A stretch of 64,000 bases of DNA from Euonymus europaeus (taxonomy: Eukaryota > Streptophyta > Magnoliopsida > Celastrales > Celastraceae), in contig OY756968.1 in the NCBI GenBank assembly GCA_963580455.1, positions 18,693,996 through 18,757,995 on the forward strand, read 5' to 3'. The number at the start of each line of letters is the position of its first letter. Position 1 is the stretch's first letter. The position numbers and the translations under genes were made by a program. Shown one piece after another: positions 53,588-64,000 of the stretch. The notes beneath the pieces are model-generated. The model had not been told where the DNA came from and did not search any database. It worked only from the letters and a program-made list of their open reading frames with translations.

Positions 53588-54551
53588 TGAGATAAGAAGT
53601 GAAGTATATATATAGGATATATGATAGGAAGTTATAGGATAGGATATAGGATAAGAAGTATAAGATAAGATTATAGAGATAAGAAGTGAAGTATGAGGGA
53701 AACATACATACACAAACGAGGTGTGACCAATAAAAGAAACGGAAGATATGCGGTTTCAGCTTCTGGATGTACGGTTTAGAACACAAGCTTTTTGCGATGC
53801 GTTTATGATAAACTAGGATTTAAGTTTGAGGTAGGGTTTAAGCTTGATCGGCGGAAAAGCTTTTTCTTTTCATTGGTGGAATTTGGGAAAAAAGGGAGTG
53901 ATGATTAGTCCTAACTACTCTCTTAATCACCTCAAGTAATTTTTTTAAGATTTTTTTTGTGCTATTATTATTTAAGGATTAAGATTTAAGTTTAAAATTT
54001 GAAATTTAGAATTTAAGATTAAGGTTATATTTGCCATGAGGGTTGAGTTGAGAGAAGTTGAGTTGGAGTGGTTTATAAAAGTAAATCCTTATCTGGTAAG
54101 TATTGGAAGGGATTGAGAGGGTTTATGTGAACACTTGCTAATCCCACATTTTGAGAGTTTTAGAAAAGAGGTGTTGTGAGGTATTCGCGAACTACTCTAA
54201 ACACTTTGAAGCATTCGCACAAAGCAAAAATTCGGAAAGATTCACTTGTTAGCATCTCTCCCAAATAGTGCCTTATGGTTTAAAATAAAATTTAGGATTT
54301 AGAATATGAATTTTACAGGTTAGATTATATAATTTAGGATTTACGATTTTTTTTTCAAAATTAATTATATGATACTATTAGAATCATTAAAATATTCAAA
54401 TACATAAAAAAAATCCATTTGAAGGGGATTTAGAGCCTACTTATACCTAAACTAATTTTAGCCACTAACTAGCTGCAAGATCTCTCTTTTACGTAGACAA
54501 TTAGTTACCCACAAAGATCTATAAATCGAACTCGCGAGAGACAAACAAAAC
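53588..54551. other. Simple repeats, no gene
   Basis: At 53,588-53,700 the sequence is a GATAAGAAGT/ATAGGATA low-complexity array. At 53,960-54,050 and 54,280-54,350 'atttaggatttaag' type phrases repeat. No coding sequence was seen. The right end should hold the 3' UTR of the GH18 gene. Confidence 0.5.
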
Positions 54552-55507
54552 TTAGTTCATGCTCGCCAAAAGGTTTAATGATTCATTCTCACAAGGAAAC
54601 CCGGCTTTCTTGGAGTCATCTGCTGACCATATGAATATCCCATAAAGTTTGTTCAACTGTTTAAGTATATTGCAGGCATCAAAAAACCCTTTTTCTGGAG
54701 ATAAGCCCCCACTTCCATCAGTTCCCAAGCTCACTAAGACTTTACCACCTTTATAATTGGAGCTCTGGGTCTCAAAATATTCCATGAATTGAGGAACTGT
54801 TGTCTCTTTATCATAGGCATAAAACTGGAAGTTTATGTAGTCGATTAGATGACTATACTTTTCCCACAGAGTCGAGTAATGTAACTGCACATTACTATCT
54901 TCGAATGGTGCTATTGATGCAAACGAGATGACGCGATTTTGTTTAAGATGGAGAAGAAGCTGCCCAATACATTCAGCAAATGCATCCGCATCTGTATCTG
55001 TATGGAAGTTTTCATAGTCAATGTCGATTCCATCCAAATCATACTCTCTTAGAATCTCTGTTATGGAATTGATGGCATTTCTAACCCAAGACTTGACTGA
55101 CGTGGGCTGAAAGTAAACTTTTTTGTTGTTGGCTATTGTGTCCCCTCCAAGACTCATGGCTACCTTTACATTAGGGTGGCGAGCCTTGATGGAAGAAACT
55201 TGAGAAGGGGAGAGGTTTTCAGTGTCCCAGTACACTTTGAAATTACCGTTCATTGGCGACGGAGAGGAGGATGAGTTTGTGTAGTCAATGGCAAAGGACA
55301 GAATGAAGTGAACTTCAACTTCAGAATTCATCGATATGTCTGATAACTTAACGCCCTTGTCTTCAGCTCCAATGTACTCTCTAAAAAGCTTCAGGTTTGC
55401 TGAGGCTGATTGAACTGATATAGAAGTTATGAGGAGGCCATCGAGAAAACTCCAGTTACCATTGAGAGAATCAATATCTTGAGATTGCTTCCCAACCGAA
55501 TCATATT
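54552..55507 (-). CDS. GH18 chitinase-like protein, broken leader
   Basis: The long frame is open from 55,506 down to the stop at 54,552. From the Met at 55,331 it covers 259 residues of a glycoside hydrolase family 18 barrel. Visible are 'VKVAMSLGG' (second barrel strand), the catalytic motif DGIDIDYE at 100-107 with Asp, Asp and Glu all kept, '[11 protein letters not shown]' and '[11 protein letters not shown]'. The mature start '[20 protein letters not shown]', typical of the plant class, lies upstream of that Met in the same frame but has no in-frame ATG. A hydrophobic leader does start at an ATG at 55,504, in a frame one base off. Either one base has been lost in the leader or an upstream exon was missed. 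The enzyme would be secreted and act on chitin-type substrates; related plant proteins include seed storage-like forms. Confidence 0.8.
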
Positions 55508-55733
55508 AAGCCAAAAGGACAATTGTAATGGGAAAATAATGTAAATCCAAGGTACCAAAAATATTCAACTCCTTTTCTTCCCTCTGCTCCATATGACAAT
55601 AATTATCAAAGATCACTGACCCAGTAGCTGGTGCTTAAAATGGGTCCAAAAAATAAAGTCATTTCCTCCAAAGAAATGAAAAAACAGACCAAAACAATTT
55701 TGATCAGAGTGAATAATAGAAGTAGCTCAGATA

Positions 55734-56460
55734 TCAACACTTAGGAAGATCAGCTGGTGGTGGAAGCAGCTTCTGATTGGGAAGATTTCCATCCAGAACA
55801 ACCCAAGCCATCTTCAAACCCCAGCTGGTGTGGACTTCAAGATGGCAATGCATGAACCATACCCCTATGTTATCACCAACATATCGGGAAAAGTTACTTA
55901 CAATACACACAAATTGACAGAAACTTTAAAAAAATTGCTATTTAAGCATGACAGTTTACACCAAGTGCTGCCAACCTGGATTGTCTGCTCGGAACCGAAT
56001 GGTCAGCCATCCACCAGAAGGTACGCCAACAGTGTTCCTTTCTATTGGATCAACAAGATTGAAGTTTTCAGGGTCATTTTTAGGATCAAAATTCCCAAAA
56101 CCTTGACCAACGACGAAGAAATTGAATCCATGCAGGTGAAGAGGATGGCTCTCAGCACCAAGTATGCCAGTGTCCTGCATTATTAGCTCCACACTAGTGT
56201 TAAAAAGAATCACTAGTAGCTTTGTTCCATTTCCTACCATTGTATTGTTTGGTGGAGTTCCAGTGTAGTTAAATGGCAAAGGGCGAGTAGGAAAATTAGA
56301 GAAGTATACACTATTTGATAGTCCAAAATGGTGAGCTTGAAGCAGAGCAGTACTTGGCATTGCAAAAGAAACATTGTTAACTGAAGCAGCAAACATTGTT
56401 CCATTAGGTCCTTGGCAGGTTTGGTTACTTGGGCAGGGATTAGTTCCGAGGCTTACAATT
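55734..56460 (-). pseudogene. Laccase 3' fragment (last two exons)
   Basis: The minus strand encodes the C-terminal third of a plant laccase, a secreted multicopper oxidase that oxidises monolignols and phenolics. Exon 5 (down to 55,976) carries '[18 protein letters not shown]', '[17 protein letters not shown]' (copper ligands HPLHLHGF), '[20 protein letters not shown]' and 'IRFRADNPG'. A GT...AG intron follows. Exon 6 (55,864-55,734) supplies [18 protein letters not shown], with the HCHLEVH ligands and axial Met, and ends 'PPPADLPKC'. These exons are intact. Everything 5' of 'VSLGTNPC' is missing and replaced by a copy of the intron 5/exon 6 border, so no complete enzyme can be made. Confidence 0.9.
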
Positions 56461-56570
56461 TGGCAATGCATGAACCATACCCCTGTGTTATCACCAACAT
56501 ATCGGGAAAAGTTACTTGCAATACACACAAATTGACAGAAACTTTAAAAAAAATTGCTATTTAAGCATGA
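56461..56570 (-). repeat. Misplaced copy of laccase intron 5/exon 6 border
   Basis: These ~110 bases repeat 55,843-55,951 with about 97% identity, 618 bases away. They contain the intron end, the acceptor and the first codons of exon 6 (VWFMHC). They fuse directly to mid-exon 5 sequence, giving '[16 protein letters not shown]'. This is the remnant of a partial tandem duplication of the laccase 3' end. Confidence 0.9.
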
Positions 56571-56808
56571 GATTAGTATAGATTCTTTACTTTACCCGTG
56601 ATAAAGAGAAAAATCAGTGCTGATAAAGTAAATTTGAGCATAATTTGTTAAATGTCATGGAATAACATATAAGACTACATGAGAATTAAGAATAATTTAC
56701 CTTTTGAGCATGCGAAGGAAAGAATTCATGAGTTCTTTATTTTGCTATAAATGATCATATAGAGTTGGGGTTCTCTCCATCTCTGTGTTTCCTCTTGAAG
56801 AAGAAGAA

Positions 56809-58597
56809 ATGGCAACTGAGAAGTCTAGAGGGTTTATCTCCACTTGTGTTCTTGCTTGCCATAATTGCAGGAGGGGAAAGTCTCAGCCTCTCAGAAAATA
56901 AGGTAACCATGATTTTCTGTTTTATTAGGCTTGTAATTGATATTCTCAGTCAATTTATTATATGATTTGGGGGTGATGGTTCTTCAAGCGATTAAAGCCA
57001 ATTTCATTATTTTGTTTTTTTTTTCCGTGTTAATACAATATAATATCATTGAAAGATTGACCTCGTTTCATTTTTGTCACCCAATGTTTAAATGTTTCAA
57101 GTTAATGATCAAACTTTCATTTTTGTTCCGTTTAGATCACTTAGGCAAATTTGTCCAAAATCGGGCAATCAAACTACTATTGTGACAATTTTACTGTTAA
57201 GTTGTTTGTCACATAATCTTTTATTTCCACGTTGAAATATGTATTTTTTTAAATGAATAATAGTTGGACAAATTACATCGCTCTACATAAAGTTACCATT
57301 AAATTAGAGCTGACTACATTTGTTTCAAAATAGTCACTTAAAGATAATATGTGCACCTAAACAAAGTAGAGTCATTTTCCAATGAATCTAAACACAGGCA
57401 GTTCATTATACAAACAAGTGAAAATAAAATCCTCTATTAAACTGTCCAAAATGTGATCCCATATTATCAAAATACACCAACATAAGCTCTAAGACAAAAT
57501 AGAGAACTAATCAAAACTACTTATGTCCATCTCATACCTATGTAGCTTTCTTCGCGTTAAAACCATGAGTTGCATTGAACATTGCATTATACCTGCTAGT
57601 GGATGTATAATACATATGTGATCAAATGTGATCAACTCTTATTTAACGGCAACTTCATGTGGCGCAATCTGATTTGTCTTTTTAAAAAAAATACATATTT
57701 CCACATGAAAATAAAGGTGATGTGGCAAGCGACTTAACAATCAAATTGCCACATGACTGGTCGATTTTGGACAAATTTGCCCAAGCGATGTAAATGGAAC
57801 AAAAGTAAAAGTTTGGTAATTAACTTGAAACAATTGAATATTGAGTGACGAAAATAGAACATGATCAATCTTTCGGTTATGTCATATTATATTAACCCAA
57901 TTCCCTAAACTCTCCTCTTTCATTTTCCGGGACGAGAAGACCTTACAGATTGAGCCGTGGAGTCCGGCTCTTTCCAGGCCCATTAATAAGAACTAGATCA
58001 ACATATCATTTAAGTATATAACGAACACACCTCTAGGACTAATTTATGTTGGACCAGCTTGTAGGCCCAAGCAATGAAATACAACTCATTTCTCATAACT
58101 GTTGTGTTTTTTAATAGTTGTAGAGAAATTGCACCTACGCGATCACCATAGAAATAACATGCGCCAAGGGAGCAGATACCTCGAACCATGTCAGTCTAAG
58201 ATTTGGAGATGAAAAATCTAATGACATTGTGGTGCACCACCTTAACTCGAAGAATGTAAGAAAACTAGATCCACTGCAGCCAGTAGTCCTAGACGATGTG
58301 TCTAGAAAGCCATTTCAAGCATGTAATGTTGATGAATTTCAAGTGATTGGTTCATGTGTGGATTCACAAGTTTGCTACCTGTACTTGAAACTGACCGGAG
58401 ATGATGACTGGCGACCGGGTTTTGCTCATATTTGGGTAGTAGAAGGGCCTCATTTCAGCTCAAATTATTTCTATTTTCGCCGATACTTGCCTAGGCATGT
58501 TTGGCATGGGCATGATGTGTGTGATAGGGAGATCACCCCTTTTGGAGTCCAGCATAAGAGAAAGGTCTTTGTAAAGAAACCATCTAGACATTTATAA
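56809..58597 (+). CDS. ATS3-like (embryo-specific protein 3) PLAT-domain gene
   Basis: Exon 2 (58,124-58,597) encodes a protein of the plant ATS3 / PLAT-LH2 group: 'NCTYAITIEITCAKGADTSN', 'HVSLRFGDEK', 'PFQACNVDEFQVIGSCV', 'QVCYLYLKLTGDDDWRPGFA', 'FYFRRYLPRHVWHGHDVCD', then 'TPFG'. Family members are small secreted proteins with paired cysteines, first described as embryo-expressed. Exon 1 ends at 56,902 (AAG/GTAACC) and joins in phase 0. It encodes a signal-peptide-like 'LSPLVFLLAIIAGGESLS'. The only nearby ATG (56,809, MATEKSRG) is one base out of frame with that leader, so an extra base near 56,830 (a GGG run) is likely. The ~1.2 kb intron contains a foldback element. Without the frame break the gene looks intact. 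Confidence 0.8.
57028..57896. mobile_element. Foldback element in the ATS3-like intron
   Basis: The left arm (~57,028-57,255) and right arm (~57,675-57,896) are diverged reverse complements with tips 'ttaatacaatataatat' and 'atattatattaa'. The ~420 bp centre has no coding sequence. Phrases of the same family occur near 9.0-9.1 and 9.7-9.8 kb. No exact target-site duplication was found. Confidence 0.7.
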
Positions 58598-59425
58598 AAA
58601 TTAAGACCATGTGACCATCTTCATTGAATCTTGACTAACTAAACTCTCTCTGTATATGAATTCAATATTGTTTGATTGATGTATTATGTATACAAGTTAA
58701 AGTTAATCAAGGGTCAGCCTCTGAGTGATTAGCTACTCTATAAGTTTCTTCTTGTAAAACTGGAACCTAGTCGTTCTGTAGCATTCATGCTAAATTAATG
58801 GCAAAAACGCTTCAGTGGTTTGGTTATTGTTGCACATCCAAAAGAGAAAACACCTGCAGAAAACAAACAATGACGCTTATTAATTATATAATACGGATCA
58901 AAATATGTATCACAGTTTTATCACAATTAGGCTTATTTACAAATTCGGGAAAACTGATTTTTCGTTGTCTAAATGAATGGCTAGATCTTTATTTCTTTTT
59001 TAAAAAAATAAAATTCACCCTACATCCCTCTCTTTCTTCTCAAACCAAAGATCCATCTTTGCCTTACATCCCTCTTCTTGATCTCGATCTCCAGCTTCAG
59101 CTTGTCCAAACATACCTATCATCTTTCCAATTCCTGAACTCAGCCTGATATCCCCGCCCCCCTCCCTCCCTCTCTCCCCTTCTCCTCAAACAAGAATATT
59201 CTTGACCTCCCTCTCCCTCTCTTCTAAAAAATGTCCGATCTTTGCCTGATCTCTCATTGCCTTATTCCAATTAATGACACAATTTGGTCAATATTCATAA
59301 ATGATTTTTAATTTTTTTTAAATTTTATTATGAAAATAATATGACAAAAATGGTTATGAGAATTTAATTTATTATTAATGGAAAACTTAACAAAGAGATA
59401 ACTATAATTTTTTTAAAAAATTTTT
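58598..59425. other. ATS3 3' flank, no gene
   Basis: Holds the presumed ATS3-like 3' UTR, a pyrimidine-rich run near 59,145-59,225 (CCCTCCCTCC type) and AT-rich DNA. The 116-codon open frame at 58,798 has no recognisable family features. Confidence 0.4.
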
Positions 59426-59429
59426 TGCC

Positions 59430-59716
59430 TTCTTTTATCAACGGATTACCTATGATTTTTTTTTTGCTAACGGATTGCAAGTGTTTTTTTTTAATTTTTT
59501 TGGTTGACAAATTACTAACGAAAATTAATTTTAAAATTTGTTGTTCACGGATTACTGACAAAAAAAATTCATCGGTAATTATTAACAAATTTTTTGTCAT
59601 CGATGTTTAGATTACCTACGACGTTTTAAAAATATAAATTTTTTATTGGTAATCAATATTACTGATGGAGATTATCGACAAAAAATTGTAGATAATTCGC
59701 GAAATTATTATAGTGA
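59430..59716. mobile_element. CACTA-like (En/Spm) terminal region
   Basis: On the minus strand the block starts CACTATAATAATTTCGCG. It contains many short, alternately oriented copies of a subterminal unit (GGATTACC/GGTAATC and TTGACAAAT/GATAATC variants). A CACTA tip followed by such subterminal repeats is the hallmark of CACTA transposon ends. The other end and any transposase are not visible. Confidence 0.45.
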
Positions 59717-60695
59717 GATAAATGATGTCAAATTATTAATTGAGGTAAGATAGATATTTATATTTTTTATTTTTATTTTTTTAATGACGGAGATTAAAAC
59801 ATTTAATCTAATGGTAGAGAGATAAACTATTTTTGTACCGTTATATGGGTAGACTGTTTTGTAATTCGGCCCCTGACAATATGTAGATGGGATGGGTTAT
59901 GATATATACAGTGAAATCAATAATCATGTCGATTTTCACTTTAATTCAAGTTTACATTCTTGTTTTTATTTTATGAGTGATTATCTCATTGAATTGAGAT
60001 TGTCCTTTATATCCAGTTTTGATCTTAAAGTTGCTGCAATAAAATGGGATCTTATGAGTAAAAATTTATTGTTATAAATTGAGATTATTCCGACATCGAT
60101 CGTTCAAACAAATTCTTGAACGGTATCTCTCAGGTGGGAGGAGGGAGAGGGATGTCGGGCCGGGTCGAGAGCAATTGTTAATTTTCTGTTAAAAAATAAA
60201 AACAGAAATCCAACCATCTATTTAATCGGAAATAATAAGGGCAAATTAGATAAAAGGCCATAATACAGGCCATAATTAGAAGGAGGTCCAGCCCTCTTTA
60301 AAACTTAGAATTAAGGACAAACTATCAAAACTCTCCAAAATACCCTTCTCGCCCGTTAGATCGTTCCCTCACGAACTCCAGCCCTAAACGAGCTACAACT
60401 TTACCTCTCACTCCTTAGCTTCCTCTCTGGCACGGCATCATCCATATCTTCGTCGGATTGCATCTTCCTCTTCATCGACATCGCCCCCTCTTCAAAGGTA
60501 AACAATTGAACTTGTTAATTTTGCTTGTCCTCAGTTTCATTTAAACCTAGCTTGGCAAGTTTCTGGGAATAATCTTCTTCCATCTTTTCAGACTTTGCCT
60601 ACATCATTGGACAATAGCTTGGCAAGTTTCTTTTGATTGCTACTGTATCTATTTCTCTGTGCATAACAATGGTTACCCAATGTTAAAACGAAAGT
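59717..60695. other. Upstream region of the Ulp1-type gene
   Basis: AT-rich DNA up to ~60,110, then a GC-richer stretch (60,300-60,500). The latter reads like a 5' UTR exon ending TTCAAAG/GTAAAC near 60,498. The open frame 59,892-60,077 is unassigned. Confidence 0.4.
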
Positions 60696-63600
60696 ATGGC
60701 GCCCATGAAAAAGACCTTAGGTATGTAATCTGTTTCTCTGTTGATTTTTTGTGAATTAGATCTTATTTCTTTGTTGAATGTTTTGTGGACTAGATCATGT
60801 GTCTCTGCCGGGTTTTTTTGTGGATAAAAAACTTATTTCTCTGTGAATTTTTTGTAGATCAGAACTTGTTTCTCTGTCGAATTTTTTGTGTGAATTATTT
60901 CTTGTTGCTCTACTGGAATTTTTATTGTTCTTTTACTTTTAGTTCTTCAAAATGCGAATGCCTAGTTCGCTGTGTTTTCCTCAATGCAATACATGCAATT
61001 TCTCAACGACAAGTTTAGGGTATTGTTCTTGACAATTAAGTCTTTCAATACCTGTAATTTAATTAGTTTGACGTTTAATTGATACTAAATTTAGTATCAA
61101 TTAAATTTATTGAAGCCTGTTAAAAAGAGTTGTTCCTAGAGAATCATGTTCTGCAATTGAGAGGCTAGCGGTGTTCTTATGGTAAAAGTTAAATTGTAGG
61201 CAGTGTTTTATTGCTTTCTCTACTGGAATTATTTATTTCTCTGTTGGAATTTTTTGTGGATTTGGAATAGTTTCCAAATCTATTTTTCTCTTTCAAACTA
61301 ATTAATTATATCAATGATTTTTTCCTTTTTCTGAAGTATAATTTGTAGTAAAGCATAGCTCCCGAACTTAGAGTTGTGAATCTCTAGAGACTTGTTTTTT
61401 GTGAGCATGGTGCATATGGCACTGGAGTTTTAAAGTCAAAGGTGATGCAACTTGTTCAAATTCATTTAGGTGTAAAATGTAAATAGTAAACTAAAAGACT
61501 TTAATCCTCAGTACACTATGGGAGAATTTTTGGATGCTCTGAAAACGGATATTGATTTCATGGTTCTATTATTGAAAAAATTCTTGCACAAACTTATTAA
61601 ATTACTAGTTTGGAAAGGGGCTATGGAGATCTGAACTGTTAAATAATCAATGGTAGAAAGAGAAGCCACAGAAGTCTTAAAGGGAACATAGTAGCTCTTA
61701 GAGTTGGATTTTAAAGTGCAAGTAGTTTAAACTTCTTTTTTTGGTTACTGGGGATTACTTTTGAAACCTTTATATAGAGTGGTTGTTGAGAGATGTGTTT
61801 GTCCTTCCCTAATTCAACCGCCTACTTTCATTGATGGTTTGACTCTCTTTTAATCCCCAGTTTAAAGAATAAATGAAGATAAAGAGTGATATGTTTCATT
61901 TGTAAGGATTTTGTCATGAATTTGCCTAATTTTTGCTGCTCCATGGTATGATGTTGGCTCATTAATTTTTTTAGTGCATTATAACTTGTTTCTCCGCTGG
62001 AATTTCTTTTGTGGATTAGGAATTGTTTCTCTATTAAAATAGTTTATTTCTCTGTTAGAATAGTTTATCTCTCTGTCGAATAGTTTTTTCTCTGTAAAAT
62101 TAATTATTTCTGTGGAATTATTTCTCTGTGAATATTTTTATTTTTCTGTGGAATGTTTTATACTTGCAAAACTTGTTTTCTATGGAATTTTTTCTCTGTT
62201 CAATAATATTTTTCTCTGTTGTATTTTATTTTAGTAAAATTTGATTTTCTTGCAGCTAAACTACCAAAGTCAGTTGTTAGTAGAAAAATACAAGATGTAG
62301 CACTGCAAGAAGGTCTAAATTACAACATCCAATTTAGATCAAACTTCAAGACGATCATGAAGCTGATAAAAACTTATCATTTGACTGAAATTCAAATTGA
62401 GCAAGTGAAACAGACTGCATTCTGGAATCTTCTACAACCTTTTATCAATGGCACTATAGTTAAAGAGGTTGTGAAGACAGAAAGCACGGTCCTATCAATT
62501 TTGAAGACCTACAATGCTGAATCTAGGAGTTTTGATGTTGGTGGCAAGAAGTTGACATTGAAGACAACGGATATATCTTTGATATTTGGATTACCAAATG
62601 GCAAAAAAGAAATAAACCTTCAGACAAAAGAACACAAGGGAGGGCGAAACACAAAATTCATACATCGAAGGTTTAAAGATGTTAAAAAATTAACATCAAA
62701 GAAGTTGAAGACGGCTTACATTGCATGCCATAAGGGAAGAACAAAAGGCAATGCTGAAGATCTTTCTAGGTTACTTTGCCTTTATGTCTGTCACACTCTG
62801 TTGATGCCCAATAACGGGACTTATATCCCTTAAAAAATTGTCAAGTATATTGAAGACTTGGATGACAACAGAAACTTCAATTGGGCTGCCATTGTGAAGA
62901 AACAACTTTTGAATTCAGTTCACAAAAATGCCCAACATTTACATCGCGTCTCGGGATGCACAATTGTATTGCTTGTAAGTTTTTAATGTATTTTTCCTAT
63001 TATTGAAAATATTTATCATAATATATAGTTCTTTTTTATTTTCACTCACATTAATCTTATTTCTTATGTAGTAGTGGTTTTGTGAGCATTCACTCTTACT
63101 CACTCCGGCTATGAAGAATAATTTTCCAAGATTTATGAAGTGGGATTTGAAAACCTTGGATTGACATGTGGCAATTGGATTTTCTGAATTGTCAGATGAT
63201 TTGGTAAGGAATATTTACTCCTTTATTTATCTTTATGATTTAATTACTTTATTTCTCTGTTTGTTACTTTATTTATTTGTACAACAATTTAATTCTTTTT
63301 TTGTCCAATTTTATCTAGATTAATGATAAAGATCTTGAGCCAACCATAATGGAAGAGCAACTACTTGGAAATTTGAATGTTGAAATGGATGAAAATGAGG
63401 ATGAATCAGAAGAGGAGCAAGACAATGATGATGATGAGGAAGAGAATGAAGAGAATGAAGAAGAGAAAGAAGAGGCTGCTGGTGATGACCAAAGAAGATT
63501 TGATCCAATTGAATAATTTGATGGACAAGAAGATCAAATGGAAATAGAAGACCAAGATAACATTGATAATGACAAATATGAGCCTCAACAAAAACTCAAA

Positions 63601-64000
63601 ACACTTGAAGAAGAATTAGCGCAAAGAGATGAAAAAGTGAATGCTCTTGAAGAAAAGGTGAATATGCTTGAAGCAACAATTGAAGTTATGAAGGAGATGG
63701 CAAGAGAAACGGATGCACAAATGGCTATAACAGAATTTGAAAATTCTGTTTTGAAAGAAAAAATTGAAGAGATAAAAAATAAGGAAATGGAGGGAGCGAA
63801 AGAGGAAGAGAGAAATGAGGTGATAAATGGAGGAAAGGAAGAAGGGGAAGTGGAAGGGAAAATGGCAGAGGAAGAAGAAGATAAAGAGAAAAGGGGGGGG
63901 GGGGAAGAAGAAAAAGAGAAAGAGGAAAATAATGAGGAAAACAAAGAGAAGGAGGAAAAACCAAAAGATTCTGTAAGATCTGTGATTACAAGAATCAAGC
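60696..64000 (+). pseudogene. Ulp1-family transposon-type gene with in-frame stops (partial)
   Basis: Exon 1 (60,696-60,720, MAPMKKTL + 1 base) joins in phase to exon 2 at 62,256. Exon 2 contains 'TESTVLSILKTYNAESRSFD', 'LTLKTTDISLIFGLPNG' and 'GNAEDLSRLLCLYVCHTLLM', a pattern seen in the N-terminal part of plant Ulp1-type transposon proteins. A TAA at 62,831 interrupts it, yet the frame continues ('KIVKYIEDLDDNRNFNWAAI') to a good donor at ~62,972. The next exon ('WFCEHSLLLTPAMKNNFPRF') has a TGA near 63,161. The following exon from 63,319 is strongly acidic, has a TAA after 'RRFDPIE', then a long heptad coiled coil ('LEEKVNMLEATIEVMKEMA') and Glu/Lys runs with a G12 tract at 63,893. Splice sites are intact while stops accumulate. 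The protease domain, if any, lies beyond the window. Confidence 0.65.
60721..62255 (+). repeat. Degenerate TTTCTCTGT tandem repeat in intron
   Basis: The first intron of the Ulp1-type gene contains dozens of imperfect copies of a ~25 base unit of the form 'tttctctgttgaatttttt(g)tgga', dense at 60,725-60,910, ~61,220-61,265 and 61,985-62,225. The unit differs from, but parallels, the TGTTTAGAACA repeat in the DUF1985 gene introns. Confidence 0.75.

Noticed and set aside
56461..56528. A true 5' extension of the laccase coding region
   Set aside because: The sequence is a copy of the intron 5/exon 6 border, so the apparent open frame across it is a rearrangement product.
63320..63998. Minus-strand Ser/Phe/Leu-rich frames near the right edge
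   Set aside because: They are antisense to the acidic coiled-coil exon of the Ulp1-type gene and arise from GAA/GAG codon runs.

Overview
The window is AT-rich nuclear DNA of a flowering plant, most probably a eudicot. Evidence for this: genes split by short GT...AG introns, plant-specific families (NRPC1, B3, laccase, ATS3/PLAT, phototropin, EMB8-type hydrolase), Au-type tRNA-derived SINEs, Ty1/copia and Ty3/gypsy remnants, and long-TIR elements. I cannot name the species.

Layout. 1-8.3 kb: LTR-like and tRNA-like repeats, decayed gypsy pieces (RNase H on minus, gag on plus), one intact single-exon B3-domain gene (4,644-5,039, minus), and an EMB8-like alpha/beta-hydrolase pseudogene (5.7-8.3 kb, minus). 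8.3-13.9 kb: repeat debris without a gene. 13.9-21.7 kb: a nested transposon block. It holds a 1.3 kb element with ~450 bp inverted repeats, a second partial copy of the EMB8-like pseudogene, SINEs, and a 5' copia fragment (LTR, primer binding site, mutated gag) lying exactly between two ~1.92 kb direct repeats. 22.3-25.7 kb: a DUF1985-type transposon gene whose flanking and intronic DNA is a degenerate short tandem repeat. 26.7-28.3 kb: a phototropin kinase pseudogene.

29.2-44.7 kb: the main gene, a complete minus-strand NRPC1 (largest subunit of RNA polymerase III). I could follow 27 coding exons in continuous frame, giving 1,401 codons plus stop, probably with a 5' leader exon near 46.8 kb. 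Several recent local duplications lie in its introns; one duplicates a splice acceptor. 48.5-53.6 kb: a 5.1 kb element with ~360 bp inverted ends. 54.5-58.6 kb: a GH18 chitinase-like gene (minus), a rearranged laccase 3' fragment (minus) and a two-exon ATS3/PLAT gene (plus) with a foldback element in its intron. The GH18 and ATS3 genes both show an apparent reading-frame break in the signal-peptide region. 59.4-59.7 kb: a CACTA-like terminus. 60.7-64 kb: a Ulp1-family transposon-type gene with three in-frame stops, running off the window.

The genes do not form a pathway. NRPC1 is the conserved housekeeping gene; B3, GH18 and ATS3 are isolated accessory genes, and most of the remainder is transposon-derived or pseudogenic. 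I found no CRISPR array, prokaryotic operon or rRNA gene. All coordinates, splice sites and identities come from reading the sequence by eye and from family knowledge, not from searches.
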